From: Vibrio sp. qd031 | GTDB taxonomy: Bacteria > Pseudomonadota > Gammaproteobacteria > Enterobacterales > Vibrionaceae | Direction: 5' to 3' | Length of the DNA stretch: 64,000 nt | NCBI RefSeq assembly: GCF_002100145.1 | Contig: NZ_JXQD01000036.1 | Coordinates: forward strand, 192,928 to 256,927 | Part shown: positions 10,880 to 21,817 of the stretch, in pieces | Layout: the number at the start of each line of letters is the position of its first letter | How positions within the stretch are numbered: position 1 is the first letter of the stretch | Made by a program: the position numbers and the translations under genes | Notes under the pieces: model-generated | The model's database searches: none | The model's input: the letters and a program-made list of their open reading frames with translations, nothing else | What the model was told of the DNA's origin: nothing

Positions 10880-12358
10880 ATGCCGATTAACCACAAGCAA
10901 GACTTAGCGCAAATTCGCGCAATGATCCCTGAAATGCGTCGTGTGAAGACCATCCACTTCATTGGAATTGGTGGCGCAGGCATGAGCGGCATCGCTGAAG
11001 TTTTACTAAATGAAGGCTATGCCATTACCGGCTCTGATATTGCCAGTAATCCGACAACCCAACGATTAGAGTCAAAAGGGGCGACGGTATTTATTGGGCA
11101 TCAAGCCAGCAATATAGAATCAGCGTCTGTTGTGGTGGTATCTACAGCGATTGATCCAAGTAATCCAGAGGTTATGGAAGCCAAGTCTCGTCGTATACCT
11201 GTCGTACGACGCGCGGAGATGCTGGCTGAACTGATGCGTTATCGACATGGCATCGCGGTTGCAGGTACGCACGGTAAAACCACGACCACAGCCTTGGTCA
11301 CTCAAATTTATTTTGAAGCGGGCCTCGATCCAACATTTGTTAATGGTGGCTTGGTTAAAAGTGTTGGCACCAATGCACGCTTGGGCTCTAGCCGTATTTT
11401 GATTGCCGAAGCCGATGAAAGTGATGCGTCGTTTTTGCATTTGCAACCGATGGTTTCTATCGTCACTAACATCGAAGCTGACCACATGGACACTTACGGT
11501 GGTGACTTTGAAGTGCTTAAGCAAACCTTTAGAGATTTCTTGCATCAGCTGCCTTTCTACGGCCAAGCGATTATGTGTATTGATGATCCCGTGGTTCAAG
11601 AAATCATTCCATCAATCAGTCGACAAGTGATTACCTATGGCTTTTCTGAAGAAGCCGATGTGCACATAAAAGAGTATCGCCAGGTTGGGCAGCAAGGACA
11701 CTTTGTGGTTTCTCGCAAAGATCGCTCAGATTTGTCGATTACACTCAATATCCCTGGTCGACATAACGCCCTAAATGCTGCTGCAGCTATTGCCGTTGCA
11801 ACAGAAGATGACGTCGCGGATGAAGCCATTGTAAAGGCACTTCTTTCGACAGAAGGAACAGGCCGTCGATTTGACCACCTAGGTGAGTTTGATACTGGAA
11901 ATGGCGTCGCAATGCTCGTCGACGATTATGGCCACCACCCAAGCGAAGTTGATGTGACGATTGCAGCAGCTCGTTCTGGTTGGCAAGACAAACGCCTGGT
12001 GATGATTTTCCAACCGCACCGATACAGCCGAACTCGCGATCTGTATGACGATTTTGCCAATGTTCTTGATAAAGTTGATGTTCTGCTGATGTTGGATGTT
12101 TATGCTGCTGGTGAGTCTCCAATTGCAGGGGCTGACGGCCGTTCATTGTGCCGCACAATCCGTTCACGTGGAAAAATCGATCCAATATTCGTTGCCAATA
12201 AAAATGAGCTTCCTTCCATATTGGCTAATGTGCTGCAAGATGGTGATTTAGTTCTGACACAAGGTGCTGGCGATGTGGGTAAAGTGGCAAAAGAATTAGC
12301 CGCTTTAAAGCTAAATATTGCAAAAATGCAGAAAACTTCTTCAAACGAAGATAAATAG
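10880..12358 (+). CDS. murC: UDP-N-acetylmuramate:L-alanine ligase MurC
   Basis: MurC adds L-alanine to UDP-MurNAc, the first ligase step of the stem peptide. With the ATG at 10880 the protein is 492 residues, close to the E. coli length; an in-frame TTG four codons upstream is less likely. The N-terminus [26 protein letters not shown] is nearly identical in pattern to E. coli MurC. The P-loop is [12 protein letters not shown] (about residue 130), followed by [23 protein letters not shown] and the C-terminal [11 protein letters not shown] and [12 protein letters not shown] motifs. In many relatives ddl follows murC; here ftsQ follows directly. Confidence 0.97.
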   Translation: MPINHKQDLAQIRAMIPEMRRVKTIHFIGIGGAGMSGIAEVLLNEGYAITGSDIASNPTTQRLESKGATVFIGHQASNIESASVVVVSTAIDPSNPEVMEAKSRRIPVVRRAEMLAELMRYRHGIAVAGTHGKTTTTALVTQIYFEAGLDPTFVNGGLVKSVGTNARLGSSRILIAEADESDASFLHLQPMVSIVTNIEADHMDTYGGDFEVLKQTFRDFLHQLPFYGQAIMCIDDPVVQEIIPSISRQVITYGFSEEADVHIKEYRQVGQQGHFVVSRKDRSDLSITLNIPGRHNALNAAAAIAVATEDDVADEAIVKALLSTEGTGRRFDHLGEFDTGNGVAMLVDDYGHHPSEVDVTIAAARSGWQDKRLVMIFQPHRYSRTRDLYDDFANVLDKVDVLLMLDVYAAGESPIAGADGRSLCRTIRSRGKIDPIFVANKNELPSILANVLQDGDLVLTQGAGDVGKVAKELAALKLNIAKMQKTSSNEDK

Positions 12359-12376
12359 CACTGCTTTGTTCTCAAA

Positions 12377-12419
12377 TACGGTTTTCAACGCTGGATTCGA
12401 GCAAAGAAAACCGTATAAT
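12377..12419 (+). promoter_or_regulatory. Inverted repeat with embedded -10-like TATAAT upstream of ftsQ
   Basis: TACGGTTTTC (12377-12386) and GAAAACCGTA (12406-12415) form a perfect ten-base inverted repeat with a 19-base spacer. The right arm runs into TATAAT at 12414-12419, a perfect -10 hexamer, but no good -35 is visible at the right distance. The structure could be a partial terminator after murC, an internal ftsQAZ promoter, or both. There is no T-run after the right arm, so a standalone terminator is less likely. Confidence 0.4.
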
Positions 12420-12475
12420 TTGGACGGCGTTTTGTATATTCAATGCGCTTCTGCAAAGCAAAAGGGAATAGAGAC

Positions 12476-13288
12476 TTGCAGATAACGGTAGAACAATTGG
12501 ACGCTACGGACATAGACGACAGCAACTACGAACAACAGCAGGCTTCGCCAAGAATAAAATATTCGCTGTTTGACGGGTTGTTTTTATTGATCGTGGTGTT
12601 TCTGATTGGTGGATTGCTTTATAAAACAATCACTTGGATGAGTGATGAGCGTAGCATGCCGTTGTCGAACTTTATATTGCAAGGAGACTTGGCCTATATT
12701 ACTGAGCAAGATGTTCATCATCAGCTTGTACAAATAGCGCCAATGGGCACCTTCATGACCCAAGATGTGAATCAGTTGCAACGAGCCGTTGAGTCGCTGG
12801 AATGGGTGAATAGAGCGTCGATTCGTAAACAGTGGCCCGATACCATAAAAATTTACGCGGTAGAGCACAGAGCTGCGGCGATTTGGAATGGTATTTCCAT
12901 GTTGAATCAAGCAGGTGTGGTTTTTCATGCTGACGCAAGTCGATTGGATACCCCCAATATTGCAAAATTGTATGGGCCAGACGAGAAAAGTCTTCTTGTT
13001 CTTGAGACATATAGAGAGTTACAGCCCAAGTTTGAAGAACTTGGTATGCGAATTGATTCATTAGTGCTTAATGATCGTTTAGCATGGCAGATAATTTTGG
13101 AAAATGGCATTCGGTTAGAACTTGGAACCGAAGCATTAAAAGAGCGATTACAGCGGTTTATCTCCCTTTATAAAAAAATGGGTGAAAAGACCGAACAGAT
13201 CAGTTACATCGATTTAAGATATGATACCGGCGCTGCAGTAGGTTGGATGCCAGAGCAAGACGCCATCGAAGAGAGTGACAATGACTAA
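12476..13288 (+). CDS. ftsQ: Cell division protein FtsQ
   Basis: FtsQ is a bitopic inner-membrane divisome protein that recruits FtsL-FtsB and ties them to late division proteins. There is a cytoplasmic tail, one membrane segment (FDGLFLLIVVFLIGGLLY), a POTRA domain starting near LSNFILQGDLAYITEQDV, and the FtsQ beta domain with VNRASIRKQWPDTIKIYAVEHRA-type residues. A TTG at 12476 is preferred because AAGGGA (12462-12467) lies eight bases upstream; this gives about 270 residues. An in-frame ATG at 12443 would give 281 residues but has no visible ribosome binding site. It overlaps ftsA by eight bases. Confidence 0.92.
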   Translation: MQITVEQLDATDIDDSNYEQQQASPRIKYSLFDGLFLLIVVFLIGGLLYKTITWMSDERSMPLSNFILQGDLAYITEQDVHHQLVQIAPMGTFMTQDVNQLQRAVESLEWVNRASIRKQWPDTIKIYAVEHRAAAIWNGISMLNQAGVVFHADASRLDTPNIAKLYGPDEKSLLVLETYRELQPKFEELGMRIDSLVLNDRLAWQIILENGIRLELGTEALKERLQRFISLYKKMGEKTEQISYIDLRYDTGAAVGWMPEQDAIEESDND

Positions 13289-14543
13289 ACATACGGATGA
13301 TGACCTAGTAGTCGGTCTTGATATCGGTACCTCGAGTGTGACGGCCATTGTCGGTGAAATGCTTCCCGATGGACAAATCAATGTGATTGGTGTGGGCACA
13401 AGCCCAGCTCGAGGAATGGATAAAGGTGGTGTAAACGATCTTGAAGCGGTCACCAAATCGGTGCAACGCGCGATAGATGAAGCGGCATTAATGGCCGATT
13501 GCACCATTAGTAAAGTGTTTTTGTCGATCTCAGGACAGCACATTACTAGCCGTATCGAAAAAGGTATGGGGACCATTTCTGACGAAGAAGTGGCACAAGA
13601 AGACATTGAACGTGTTATACACACGGCTAAGTCGATAAAAATTGGTGATGAGGAGCGCATATTGCATGTGATCCCACAAGAGTTCACTATCGACTATCAG
13701 GCGGGCATTAAAAATCCAGTCGGACTCTCCGGAGTTAGAATGGAAGTGAGCGTTCATATGATTTCGTGTCATAGCGATATGGCACGAAACATAGAAAAAG
13801 CGGTTCACCGATGCAATCTGGAGGTTGGGCAAGTTGTCTACTCGGGGTTAGCGGCCAGTGAGGCGGTCATTACAGACGATGAGAAAGAACTCGGTGTGTG
13901 TGTGGTCGATGTGGGTGCGGGTACAATGGATGTTTCCATTTGGACTGGTGGCGCACTGAGACACACAGAGGTACTCGCCTATGCAGGCAATGCCGTGACC
14001 AGTGATATCGCGTTTGCATTTGGCACCCCATTAAGTGATGCTGAACAAATTAAAGTGAAATTTGGCTGTGCATTGAGTGAGTTGGTCAGTAAAGACGACA
14101 CAGTGAATGTACCTAGCGTGGGCGGCCGTCCTTCAAGAAGTTTGCAACGTCAAACTTTGTCAGAAGTGATAGAACCTCGCTATACAGAATTATTGGGTTT
14201 GATTAACCAAACGATTGAATCTGAGCAAGAAAAAATGCGTCAAGCGGGAGTCAAACACCAATTGGCAGCAGGCATTGTCTTAACCGGTGGTGCTGCTCAG
14301 ATTCAAGGCTTGGTCGAGTGCGCAGAGCGCGTATTTGGCAATCAAGTCCGAGTCGGTCGTCCAATTGAAGTAAAGGGTTTGACCGACTACGTAAAAGCGC
14401 CGTATATGTCTACGGCCATCGGATTATTGCACTATGCTAGAGATAATCAATTTGTTGAAGAAAGCGACTATACAGAGCCCAAATCTTCTTCATTGTCGGA
14501 TATGTTCGGCAAAGTGCGAAAATGGATACAAAAAGAGTTTTAA
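13281..14543 (+). CDS. ftsA: Cell division protein FtsA
   Basis: FtsA is the actin-like protein that anchors FtsZ to the membrane and recruits later divisome proteins. The 420-residue protein has the actin-fold phosphate loop GLDIGTSSVTAIVGE near the N-terminus, the SHS2-type 1C subdomain, the second phosphate loop VVDVGAGTMDVSIW, and LTGGAAQIQGL. The last residues, SDMFGKVRKWIQKEF, form the amphipathic membrane-targeting helix. The ATG at 13281 is preferred to an in-frame GTG two codons upstream. It overlaps ftsQ by eight bases and ends 29 bases before ftsZ. Confidence 0.97.
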   Translation: MTKHTDDDLVVGLDIGTSSVTAIVGEMLPDGQINVIGVGTSPARGMDKGGVNDLEAVTKSVQRAIDEAALMADCTISKVFLSISGQHITSRIEKGMGTISDEEVAQEDIERVIHTAKSIKIGDEERILHVIPQEFTIDYQAGIKNPVGLSGVRMEVSVHMISCHSDMARNIEKAVHRCNLEVGQVVYSGLAASEAVITDDEKELGVCVVDVGAGTMDVSIWTGGALRHTEVLAYAGNAVTSDIAFAFGTPLSDAEQIKVKFGCALSELVSKDDTVNVPSVGGRPSRSLQRQTLSEVIEPRYTELLGLINQTIESEQEKMRQAGVKHQLAAGIVLTGGAAQIQGLVECAERVFGNQVRVGRPIEVKGLTDYVKAPYMSTAIGLLHYARDNQFVEESDYTEPKSSSLSDMFGKVRKWIQKEF

Positions 14544-14572
14544 CCTGAACAACAGGGATACGGAGAAAACAG

Positions 14573-15802
14573 ATGTTTGAACCGATGATGGAAATGTCAG
14601 ACGATGCAGTAATTAAAGTCGTTGGTGTAGGTGGCGGTGGCGGTAACGCCGTAGAACACATGGTGCGCGAGTCCATCGAAGGCGTGGAGTTCATTACCAT
14701 AAACACCGATGCACAAGCTTTGCGCAAATCCAGCGTTAATGAAGTGATCCAGATTGGTAGTGATATCACCAAAGGTCTTGGTGCGGGTGCAAACCCTCAA
14801 GTAGGCCGTGATTCTGCTCTCGAAGATCGCGAAAAGATTAAAGATATGCTTGACGGTGCCGATATGGTGTTTGTAGCCGCAGGTATGGGTGGCGGCACTG
14901 GAACCGGTGCAGCCCCTGTGATTGCTGAAATTGCAAAAGAGCTCGATGTGTTGACGGTTGCCGTTGTCACCAAGCCTTTTGGATTTGAAGGCAAAAAACG
15001 CATGGCGTTTGCCGAGCAAGGCATTACAGAACTGTCAAAGCATGTGGACTCGTTAATTACGATCCCTAACGAGAAATTGCTTAAGGTGTATGGACGTAAT
15101 GTCACTCTTTTAGAAGCGTTTGGCTATGCCAACGATGTATTGAAAGACGCTGTTCAAGGTATTGCTGAGCTGATCACGCGCCCTGGCATGATCAACGTCG
15201 ACTTTGCGGATGTTCGCACTGTGATGTCGGAGATGGGTCAAGCAATGATGGGCAGTGGCGTGGCTAAAGGTGAAGAACGTGCAGAAGAAGCCGCAGAAGC
15301 CGCGATTTCTCACTCTCTACTGGAAGATATCGATTTGGCAGGAGCGCGTGGCGTTCTCGTTAACATTACTGCTGGTATGGACATGCGTCTGGACGAGTTT
15401 GAAGTGGTCGGTAACACAGTGAAAGCCTTTGCATCAGATAATGCTACAGTCGTGATTGGTACGTCACTAGACCCAGACATGACTGACGAGTTCCGAGTCA
15501 CTGTTGTTGCAACGGGTATCGGTAACGAGAAGAAACCTGAAATCTCGCTGGTACACGGTGTGAAGCAAAAAGCAGTAGCTCCACAACCTGTTGAGCAAGA
15601 GGCTGTGAAGTCTGAGCCTGTTGTAAAACGCGCTCAACCTGTACAGCCTAAAGCGCCAGAAGTGGAAGCTAACGTTGCACCATCACAAGCGTCTGTGTCA
15701 AAAGCAGCGTCTACTGGTGGACAGAGCACAGCACCACAAACCGAGCGTGATGAGTCTGCGTACTTGGACATTCCAGCGTTTTTACGTCGTCAAGCAGACT
15801 AG
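14573..15802 (+). CDS. ftsZ: Cell division GTPase FtsZ
   Basis: FtsZ is the tubulin-like GTPase that assembles the Z ring. The 409-residue protein has the GTP-binding start VVGVGGGGGNAVEHM, the tubulin signature GGGTGTG at residues 106-112, the T7 loop region NVDFADVRTVM, and the conserved C-terminal peptide LDIPAFLRRQ that binds FtsA and ZipA. Between core and peptide lies a linker of roughly 70 residues rich in Gln, Pro, Val and Ala. An ACGGAG ribosome binding site precedes the ATG. lpxC follows after 100 bases and probably has its own promoter. Confidence 0.98.
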   Translation: MFEPMMEMSDDAVIKVVGVGGGGGNAVEHMVRESIEGVEFITINTDAQALRKSSVNEVIQIGSDITKGLGAGANPQVGRDSALEDREKIKDMLDGADMVFVAAGMGGGTGTGAAPVIAEIAKELDVLTVAVVTKPFGFEGKKRMAFAEQGITELSKHVDSLITIPNEKLLKVYGRNVTLLEAFGYANDVLKDAVQGIAELITRPGMINVDFADVRTVMSEMGQAMMGSGVAKGEERAEEAAEAAISHSLLEDIDLAGARGVLVNITAGMDMRLDEFEVVGNTVKAFASDNATVVIGTSLDPDMTDEFRVTVVATGIGNEKKPEISLVHGVKQKAVAPQPVEQEAVKSEPVVKRAQPVQPKAPEVEANVAPSQASVSKAASTGGQSTAPQTERDESAYLDIPAFLRRQAD

Positions 15803-15820
15803 ACTGAAATTTCACAAACT

Positions 15821-15848
15821 TTGACATCAGTCAAAAAAGTGATAGGAT
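15821..15848 (+). promoter_or_regulatory. Sigma70 promoter of lpxC
   Basis: TTGACA (15821-15826) and TAGGAT (15843-15848) are separated by 16 bases, a strong sigma70-type match about 55 bases before lpxC. The -35 region lies inside a short inverted repeat, TTTGAC-atca-GTCAAA followed by A residues, which could also weaken read-through from ftsZ. Downstream, CGACG and CGTCG flank the leader just before the GGAGG ribosome binding site, so a small hairpin may form in the lpxC leader. Confidence 0.6.
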
Positions 15849-15902
15849 GTGCGGCCAATTAGCAAGTTCGACGGATATTCATCGTCGGATGGAGGTAAAT
15901 AG

Positions 15903-16820
15903 ATGATTAAGCAACGTACAATTAAAGAGATTGTGAAAACAATCGGAGTAGGTCTTCACTCCGGTCGTAAAGTCACGCTTACTTTGCGTCCAGCTGCCGC
16001 GAATACTGGTATCATCTATCGCCGCACGGATCTTAACCCACCTGTGGATTTTCCTTCAGACGCAAACTCAGTTCGTGACACTATGCTGTGTACGGCGCTG
16101 GTCAATGATGAAGGCGTTCGTATTTCGACGGTTGAGCACTTAAACGCAGCGCTTGCTGGTATGGGTATTGACAATATCGTTATCGAAGTCGACGCTCCTG
16201 AAATTCCAATTATGGATGGTAGTGCGAGTCCTTTCGTTTATCTGTTGCAATCGGCAGGTGTTGAAACACTCAACGCACCAAAGCGTTTTATTCGTATCAA
16301 AAAGCCAGTACGCATCGAAGACGGCGATAAGTGGGCAGAGCTTGTCCCTTATGACGGTTTCCGTATGGATTTCGAGATTGAATTCGATCACCCAGCGATA
16401 GATGTGGACGAGCAGCACATGTTGTTCGACTTCTCTTCAGCGGGCTTCGTAAAAGAAATCTCTCGCGCACGTACCTTTGGGTTTATGCGCGATATCGAAT
16501 ACTTGCAGTCTCAAAACCTATGTCTAGGCGGCAGCTTTGACTGTGCAATCGTACTCGACGAATACCGAATTCTTAATGAAGAAGGTTTGCGTTTTGATAA
16601 CGAGTTTGTTACCCACAAAGTGCTCGATGCTATTGGTGATTTGTACATGTGTGGCCACCCGATCGTCGGTGAGCTTCGTGCATTCAAATCGGGCCACGGT
16701 TTGAACAACCAACTTTTACGAGCAGTTCTTGCTGACCAAGAAGCTTGGGAGTGGGTGAGCTACGAAGAAGAAGTCGGCTCTCCAGTTGCCTTTGCAGAAC
16801 CCAATATGGTTCTAGCGTAA
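15903..16820 (+). CDS. lpxC: UDP-3-O-acyl-N-acetylglucosamine deacetylase LpxC
   Basis: LpxC is the zinc deacetylase that carries out the committed step of lipid A synthesis in the cytoplasm. The 305-residue protein has the expected length. Zinc ligand His79 is in [10 protein letters not shown], and the other metal and catalytic residues are in the [14 protein letters not shown] segment and in [13 protein letters not shown]. The [14 protein letters not shown] start and [12 protein letters not shown] motif are also typical. The ribosome binding site GGAGG is six to seven bases before the ATG. A strong terminator follows. Confidence 0.98.
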   Translation: MIKQRTIKEIVKTIGVGLHSGRKVTLTLRPAAANTGIIYRRTDLNPPVDFPSDANSVRDTMLCTALVNDEGVRISTVEHLNAALAGMGIDNIVIEVDAPEIPIMDGSASPFVYLLQSAGVETLNAPKRFIRIKKPVRIEDGDKWAELVPYDGFRMDFEIEFDHPAIDVDEQHMLFDFSSAGFVKEISRARTFGFMRDIEYLQSQNLCLGGSFDCAIVLDEYRILNEEGLRFDNEFVTHKVLDAIGDLYMCGHPIVGELRAFKSGHGLNNQLLRAVLADQEAWEWVSYEEEVGSPVAFAEPNMVLA

Positions 16821-16843
16821 GCCAAACAGCAAAAGAATGTGAA

Positions 16844-16872
16844 AACCGAGTTAGCAATAACTCGGTTTTTTT
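16844..16872 (+). terminator. Rho-independent terminator after lpxC
   Basis: AACCGAGTTA (16844-16853), loop GCAA, TAACTCGGTT (16858-16867) and a run of T to 16872 make a perfect ten-base-pair hairpin with a T tail. It closes the long division/cell-wall transcript 24 bases after the lpxC stop. Confidence 0.93.
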
Positions 16873-17114
16873 GTGCTTTGGAGTTGAGATATTGCTCGCA
16901 AATTCAGCATATGCACATCAAAACAAAATCTTCATCAAACAAACCGCAATCAAGTTGGTTTGGCAGCAGGTTTTTCCCTACACTGTTTGCCATAACTCAA
17001 TTTCGATTAAAGCTTGAAATTACTAAAGTTAAACTCCATATATCAAGCAGAGCATTTTTAGGATACAGCCCAGTACAGGGATAGACCTCTAGGTCACTGG
17101 ATAGAGAATAGATA

Positions 17115-19850
17115 ATGATAACTAAGATACTGACCAAAGTCGTAGGCAGTCGCAACGATCGAACCATCAAGCGTTTAGGTAAAATCGTCAAACAGATCAA
17201 CGCTTACGAACCCGAATTTGAACAACTCAGCGATGAGCATTTACAAGCCAAAACCGTTGAATTCCGCGAGCGCCTAGAAAAAGGCGAAACTCTGGATAAA
17301 CTACTTCCAGAAGCATTTGCAACGGTCCGTGAAGCGTCTAAGCGTGTCTACGGGATGCGTCACTTTGACGTGCAGATGATAGGCGGTATGGTCCTCAATA
17401 GCGGCCAAATTGCAGAAATGCGCACCGGTGAAGGTAAAACCCTTACGGCAACGCTTTCAGCCTATCTCAATGCCCTCCCAGGTAAGGGTGTCCACATTGT
17501 CACGGTCAACGATTACCTTGCAAAGCGTGATGCCGAAACCAACCGAGAGTTGTTTGAGTTCTTAGGCATGACGGTAGGTGTTAACGTACCCAATATGCCA
17601 CCACCTGAGAAAAAAGAAGCCTACAAAGCGGATATCCTGTACGGAACCAACAACGAGTTTGGCTTCGACTATTTGCGTGACAACATGGCGTTTCGAGCTG
17701 AAGATCGCGTTCAACGTGAGCGTTTCTTTGCGGTAGTCGATGAGGTGGATTCGATCTTAATTGATGAAGCACGTACGCCGCTTATTATCTCTGGTCCTGC
17801 AGAAGACAGTTCAGAGATGTACCAAAAGATCGATAAGTTGATCCCATCTCTTGAGCGTCAGGATGAAGAAGATACCGAGGATTACCGCGGTGATGGCCAC
17901 TACACACTCGATGAGAAGAGTAAGCAAGTTCACATGACCGAAACGGGTCAAGAGTTTGTTGAAGAGCTATTGGTTAAAAATGGTCTGATGGATGAAGGCG
18001 ATACGCTTTATTCTCCGGCCAATATTATGCTTCTGCATCACGTCAATGCCGCATTGCGTGCGCACGTGTTGTTTGAGCGCAATGTGGACTACATCATCTC
18101 TGATGAAGGCGAAGTGGTCATCGTTGATGAGCACACTGGCCGCACTATGCCAGGACGTCGTTGGTCTGAAGGTTTGCACCAAGCAGTAGAAGCTAAAGAA
18201 GGCGTTAAGATCCAGAACGAAAATCAAACTCTGGCATCAATTACCTTCCAGAACTACTTCCGTCTCTACGAGAAACTGTCAGGTATGACAGGTACCGCCG
18301 ATACAGAAGCGTTCGAATTCCAATCGATCTATGGCCTAGAAACGGTTGTTATCCCAACCAACAAACCTATGGTTCGTGATGATATGCCAGACATGGTATA
18401 TCGCACAGAAGTTGAAAAATTCAACGCCATTATTGAAGACATTAAAGGCCGTGTTGAAAAAGGCCAGCCTAGTCTAGTGGGTACAGTGTCAATCGAAAAA
18501 TCTGAACTGCTGTCTAACGCGCTGAAAAAAGCGAAGATTAAGCACAATGTTCTTAACGCTAAGTTCCATGAAATGGAAGCCGAAATCGTTGCACAAGCGG
18601 GTACACCAGGGGCCGTGACTATTGCAACTAACATGGCCGGTCGTGGTACCGATATCGTGCTAGGTGGCAGTTGGCAGGCGCAGATTGCTAAGTTGGATAA
18701 TCCAACTCAAGAACAAATTGATCAAATTAAAGCGGACTGGCAAGTTGTTCACGATAAAGTGCTCGAGTCAGGTGGCCTACATATTATTGGTACAGAGCGA
18801 CATGAATCTCGTCGTATCGATAATCAGCTGCGTGGTCGTTCTGGTCGTCAGGGTGATGCTGGTTCATCTCGTTTCTATCTTTCAATGGAAGATTCATTGC
18901 TGCGCATCTTTACCTCTGATCGTATGGCAGGTCTTATCCAAAGTGGTATGGACGAAGGTGAAGCGATCGAAAGTAAGATGTTGTCTCGCTCTATCGAAAA
19001 AGCCCAACGTAAAGTGGAAGGCCGCAACTTCGATATTCGTAAGCAGCTTCTTGAATACGATGACGTTGCCAACGATCAACGTAAAGTGGTTTACGAGTTG
19101 CGTGACGAGCTGATGCAAGTTGATGACATTAGCGACATGATTGAAAGCAACCGTGTTGAAGTGCTTAACAGCACTATTGATCAGTACATTGCTCCTCAAT
19201 CACTTGAAGATATGTGGGATATCGAAGGATTGACCGCTCGCCTTAAAGCTGACTTTGATTTGGATTTTGCGATACAGTCTTGGCTTGACGAAGACGACAA
19301 GCTGTATGAAGAAGCGCTGCGTGAGCGAATCCTCGAAGAAGCGGTGGCAATCTACAAGCAAAAAGAAGAAGCAGTGGGTGAACAAATCCTTCGCAACTTC
19401 GAAAAATCTGTCATGTTGCAAACGCTTGATACCTTGTGGAAAGAGCACCTTGCAGCGATGGATCATTTGCGTCAAGGTATCCACCTACGCGGTTACGCAC
19501 AAAAGAACCCCAAACAAGAGTACAAACGTGAGTCGTTCGAACTGTTCGAAACCTTGCTAGATACCCTGAAGTTCGACGTGATCTCTGTGCTTAGTAAAGT
19601 TCGTGTACAAGCGCAAGATGAAGTTGAAAAGATGGAAGCTCAGCGCCGCGCGCAAGCAGAAGCCGCGGCTCGTTTAGCTCAAACTCAACATCAGCAAGCA
19701 GAAAATCAACTCGCTGATGATGAACAACAGCCGCAACAAGATGCTGCAGCGCAACCGATGGTCCGCGATGGTCGTAAAGTAGGCCGTAACGAACCTTGCC
19801 CTTGTGGCAGTGGTAAAAAGTACAAGCAGTGCCACGGTAAAGTTGAGTAA
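17115..19850 (+). CDS. secA: Preprotein translocase ATPase SecA
   Basis: SecA drives proteins through SecYEG by ATP hydrolysis. The 911-residue length is typical. The Walker A motif MRTGEGKT is at residues 102-109, as in E. coli; [19 protein letters not shown] is the helicase II/Walker B region; [13 protein letters not shown] and [11 protein letters not shown] belong to the second nucleotide-binding domain. The C-terminus is a Gln/Ala-rich linker followed by the zinc-binding [14 protein letters not shown] tail that binds SecB. The 242 bases between the lpxC terminator and secA contain no gene that can be supported, neither a secM-like leader nor the DUF721 gene often seen here in relatives. 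Confidence 0.98.
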   Translation: MITKILTKVVGSRNDRTIKRLGKIVKQINAYEPEFEQLSDEHLQAKTVEFRERLEKGETLDKLLPEAFATVREASKRVYGMRHFDVQMIGGMVLNSGQIAEMRTGEGKTLTATLSAYLNALPGKGVHIVTVNDYLAKRDAETNRELFEFLGMTVGVNVPNMPPPEKKEAYKADILYGTNNEFGFDYLRDNMAFRAEDRVQRERFFAVVDEVDSILIDEARTPLIISGPAEDSSEMYQKIDKLIPSLERQDEEDTEDYRGDGHYTLDEKSKQVHMTETGQEFVEELLVKNGLMDEGDTLYSPANIMLLHHVNAALRAHVLFERNVDYIISDEGEVVIVDEHTGRTMPGRRWSEGLHQAVEAKEGVKIQNENQTLASITFQNYFRLYEKLSGMTGTADTEAFEFQSIYGLETVVIPTNKPMVRDDMPDMVYRTEVEKFNAIIEDIKGRVEKGQPSLVGTVSIEKSELLSNALKKAKIKHNVLNAKFHEMEAEIVAQAGTPGAVTIATNMAGRGTDIVLGGSWQAQIAKLDNPTQEQIDQIKADWQVVHDKVLESGGLHIIGTERHESRRIDNQLRGRSGRQGDAGSSRFYLSMEDSLLRIFTSDRMAGLIQSGMDEGEAIESKMLSRSIEKAQRKVEGRNFDIRKQLLEYDDVANDQRKVVYELRDELMQVDDISDMIESNRVEVLNSTIDQYIAPQSLEDMWDIEGLTARLKADFDLDFAIQSWLDEDDKLYEEALRERILEEAVAIYKQKEEAVGEQILRNFEKSVMLQTLDTLWKEHLAAMDHLRQGIHLRGYAQKNPKQEYKRESFELFETLLDTLKFDVISVLSKVRVQAQDEVEKMEAQRRAQAEAAARLAQTQHQQAENQLADDEQQPQQDAAAQPMVRDGRKVGRNEPCPCGSGKKYKQCHGKVE

Positions 19851-19870
19851 CACTCTCTACGCGTTACCAT

Positions 19871-19904
19871 AAGGCTGGTCACTTTTAAGTGACCAGCCTT
19901 TTTA
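19871..19904 (+). terminator. Rho-independent terminator after secA
   Basis: AAGGCTGGTCACTT and AAGTGACCAGCCTT (19871-19884 and 19887-19900) form a long, nearly perfect hairpin followed by T residues, 20 bases after the secA stop. Confidence 0.93.
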
Positions 19905-19954
19905 TTAGCTAGGCAATAACAGACCAGCCCCACCGTTTAATCAAAGGAATGACT

Positions 19955-20356
19955 ATGAAGCGAATCCATATTGTCGCCGCCATCATCTTTAACCCTCAAA
20001 AAACTGAAGTATTTATTACCCAGCGCCCACAGGATAAACATAAAGGGGGGTATTGGGAGTTTCCTGGCGGAAAAGTTGAGGAGTCTGAAAGTGTCGAACA
20101 AGCTATTGCCCGTGAATTGGATGAAGAGATTGGCATTGAAGTGACCGAACAAAATTTGTTTGAGCATTTGCACCACGACTATCCCGATAAAGCACTTACG
20201 TTCGACTTTATTACGGTGACTCAATTTCGAGGAACCCCTTATGGAAGGGAAGGGCAACCTGCGCGTTGGGTAGCTATCGAGCAGTTAGCACAGTACGAAT
20301 TTCCTGAGGCCAATGTGCCTATTTTGCATAAAGTTATCCAGCAATACGGTAAATAG
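19955..20356 (+). CDS. mutT: 8-oxo-dGTP diphosphatase MutT
   Basis: MutT removes 8-oxo-dGTP from the nucleotide pool and so prevents A:T to C:G mutations. The 133-residue protein carries a complete NUDIX box, GKVEESESVEQAIARELDEE followed by IGI (about residues 37-59). The N-terminal KRIHIVAAIIFN and the RPQDKHKGGYWEFPGG segment match MutT itself rather than other NUDIX families. The start at 19955 is chosen over the ATG at 19949 because the ribosome binding site AAAGGA (19943-19948) is six bases from 19955 and would be too close to 19949. Position after secA is the usual gamma-proteobacterial order. Confidence 0.95.
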   Translation: MKRIHIVAAIIFNPQKTEVFITQRPQDKHKGGYWEFPGGKVEESESVEQAIARELDEEIGIEVTEQNLFEHLHHDYPDKALTFDFITVTQFRGTPYGREGQPARWVAIEQLAQYEFPEANVPILHKVIQQYGK

Positions 20357-20371
20357 AACTAGGGTGAAAAC

Positions 20372-20458
20372 ATGGATGGTTTTTTAGTTCAGGGCTTGGA
20401 CACTTACCGAGTCGAACAACGAAATGAATTGATATGCCGACAGAGTCGTTATAGCTGA
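20372..20458 (+). CDS. Possible 28-residue small protein, unknown
   Basis: A short frame opens with ATG eight bases after AGGG and encodes 28 residues (begins MDGFLVQGLDTY). It lies in the 163-base gap between mutT and dapB. There is no family match that I recognise and no independent support beyond the plausible ribosome binding site; chance is quite possible. Confidence 0.2.
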   Translation: MDGFLVQGLDTYRVEQRNELICRQSRYS

Positions 20459-20507
20459 TTGACCTAAGCGCATCTTTATTGATAGTTTAAACACACAACA
20501 TATTTAG

Positions 20508-21329
<822 letters not shown>

Positions 21330-21353
21330 ATAAAATATAACTATTCATACATG

Positions 21354-21379
21354 AAGCCAGGCATTGCCTGGCTTTTTTT
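21354..21379 (+). terminator. Rho-independent terminator after dapB
   Basis: AAGCCAGGC (21354-21362), loop ATT and GCCTGGCTT (21366-21374), then a run of T. A nine-base-pair perfect stem placed 25 bases after the dapB stop. Confidence 0.93.
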
Positions 21380-21680
21380 GTGAGCATTGCAAAATTAAAG
21401 TGTCGATAATTAATGAAAAAGAGATACTTAATGTGATCTTTTGGTGGGTTAATCTTTAAGTTGTCGTTTTGGGCTGCAAAAGTGGCTATTAAATTTCAGG
21501 ATAACCGTTTGCTTTTTTGGTTTGCTAAAAAATGGTGCGATTATTCGTCACTAATAGCAGTTAAATTATAAGTAATGCATTACATGAATGAAAATCGCCC
21601 ACTAAAAGTATTGTTTTGGTGGCTTGGCATAGCTTTCTAGATGACATTGCTAAAAGATTAAATAAAATGGGGTGCGATTG
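21380..21680. other. AT-rich non-coding stretch upstream of carA
   Basis: This part of the dapB-carA gap shows no supported gene. It is AT-rich and holds no ARG box or PUR box that I could identify with confidence. It probably contains upstream control sites for carAB, which is regulated by arginine and pyrimidines in enteric bacteria. Confidence 0.5.
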
Positions 21681-21709
21681 TTGACAGAGAGCTAGGTCAC
21701 ATTTAGAAT
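21681..21709 (+). promoter_or_regulatory. Sigma70 promoter of carAB
   Basis: TTGACA (21681-21686), a 17-base spacer and TAGAAT (21704-21709) form a near-consensus sigma70 promoter. Transcription would start near 21716, leaving a leader of about 100 bases before carA. The leader contains CCTAAA...TTTAGG arms around 21731-21750 that could form a weak hairpin. Confidence 0.7.
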
Positions 21710-21817
21710 GCGCCCAATTTGTCGAATTTCCCTAAATGGCATTTTTTAGGCATACTGGGACGGCATTTTTGCGAATTTATTTATTAATTTAGCATTTTTA
21801 TTCTTTTGGAGGTTGTC

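Noticed and set aside
16839-17084. 81-codon frame between lpxC and secA that could be a SecM-like leader.
   Set aside because: It begins at a GTG inside the terminator stem, has no ribosome binding site, no signal peptide and no arrest motif.
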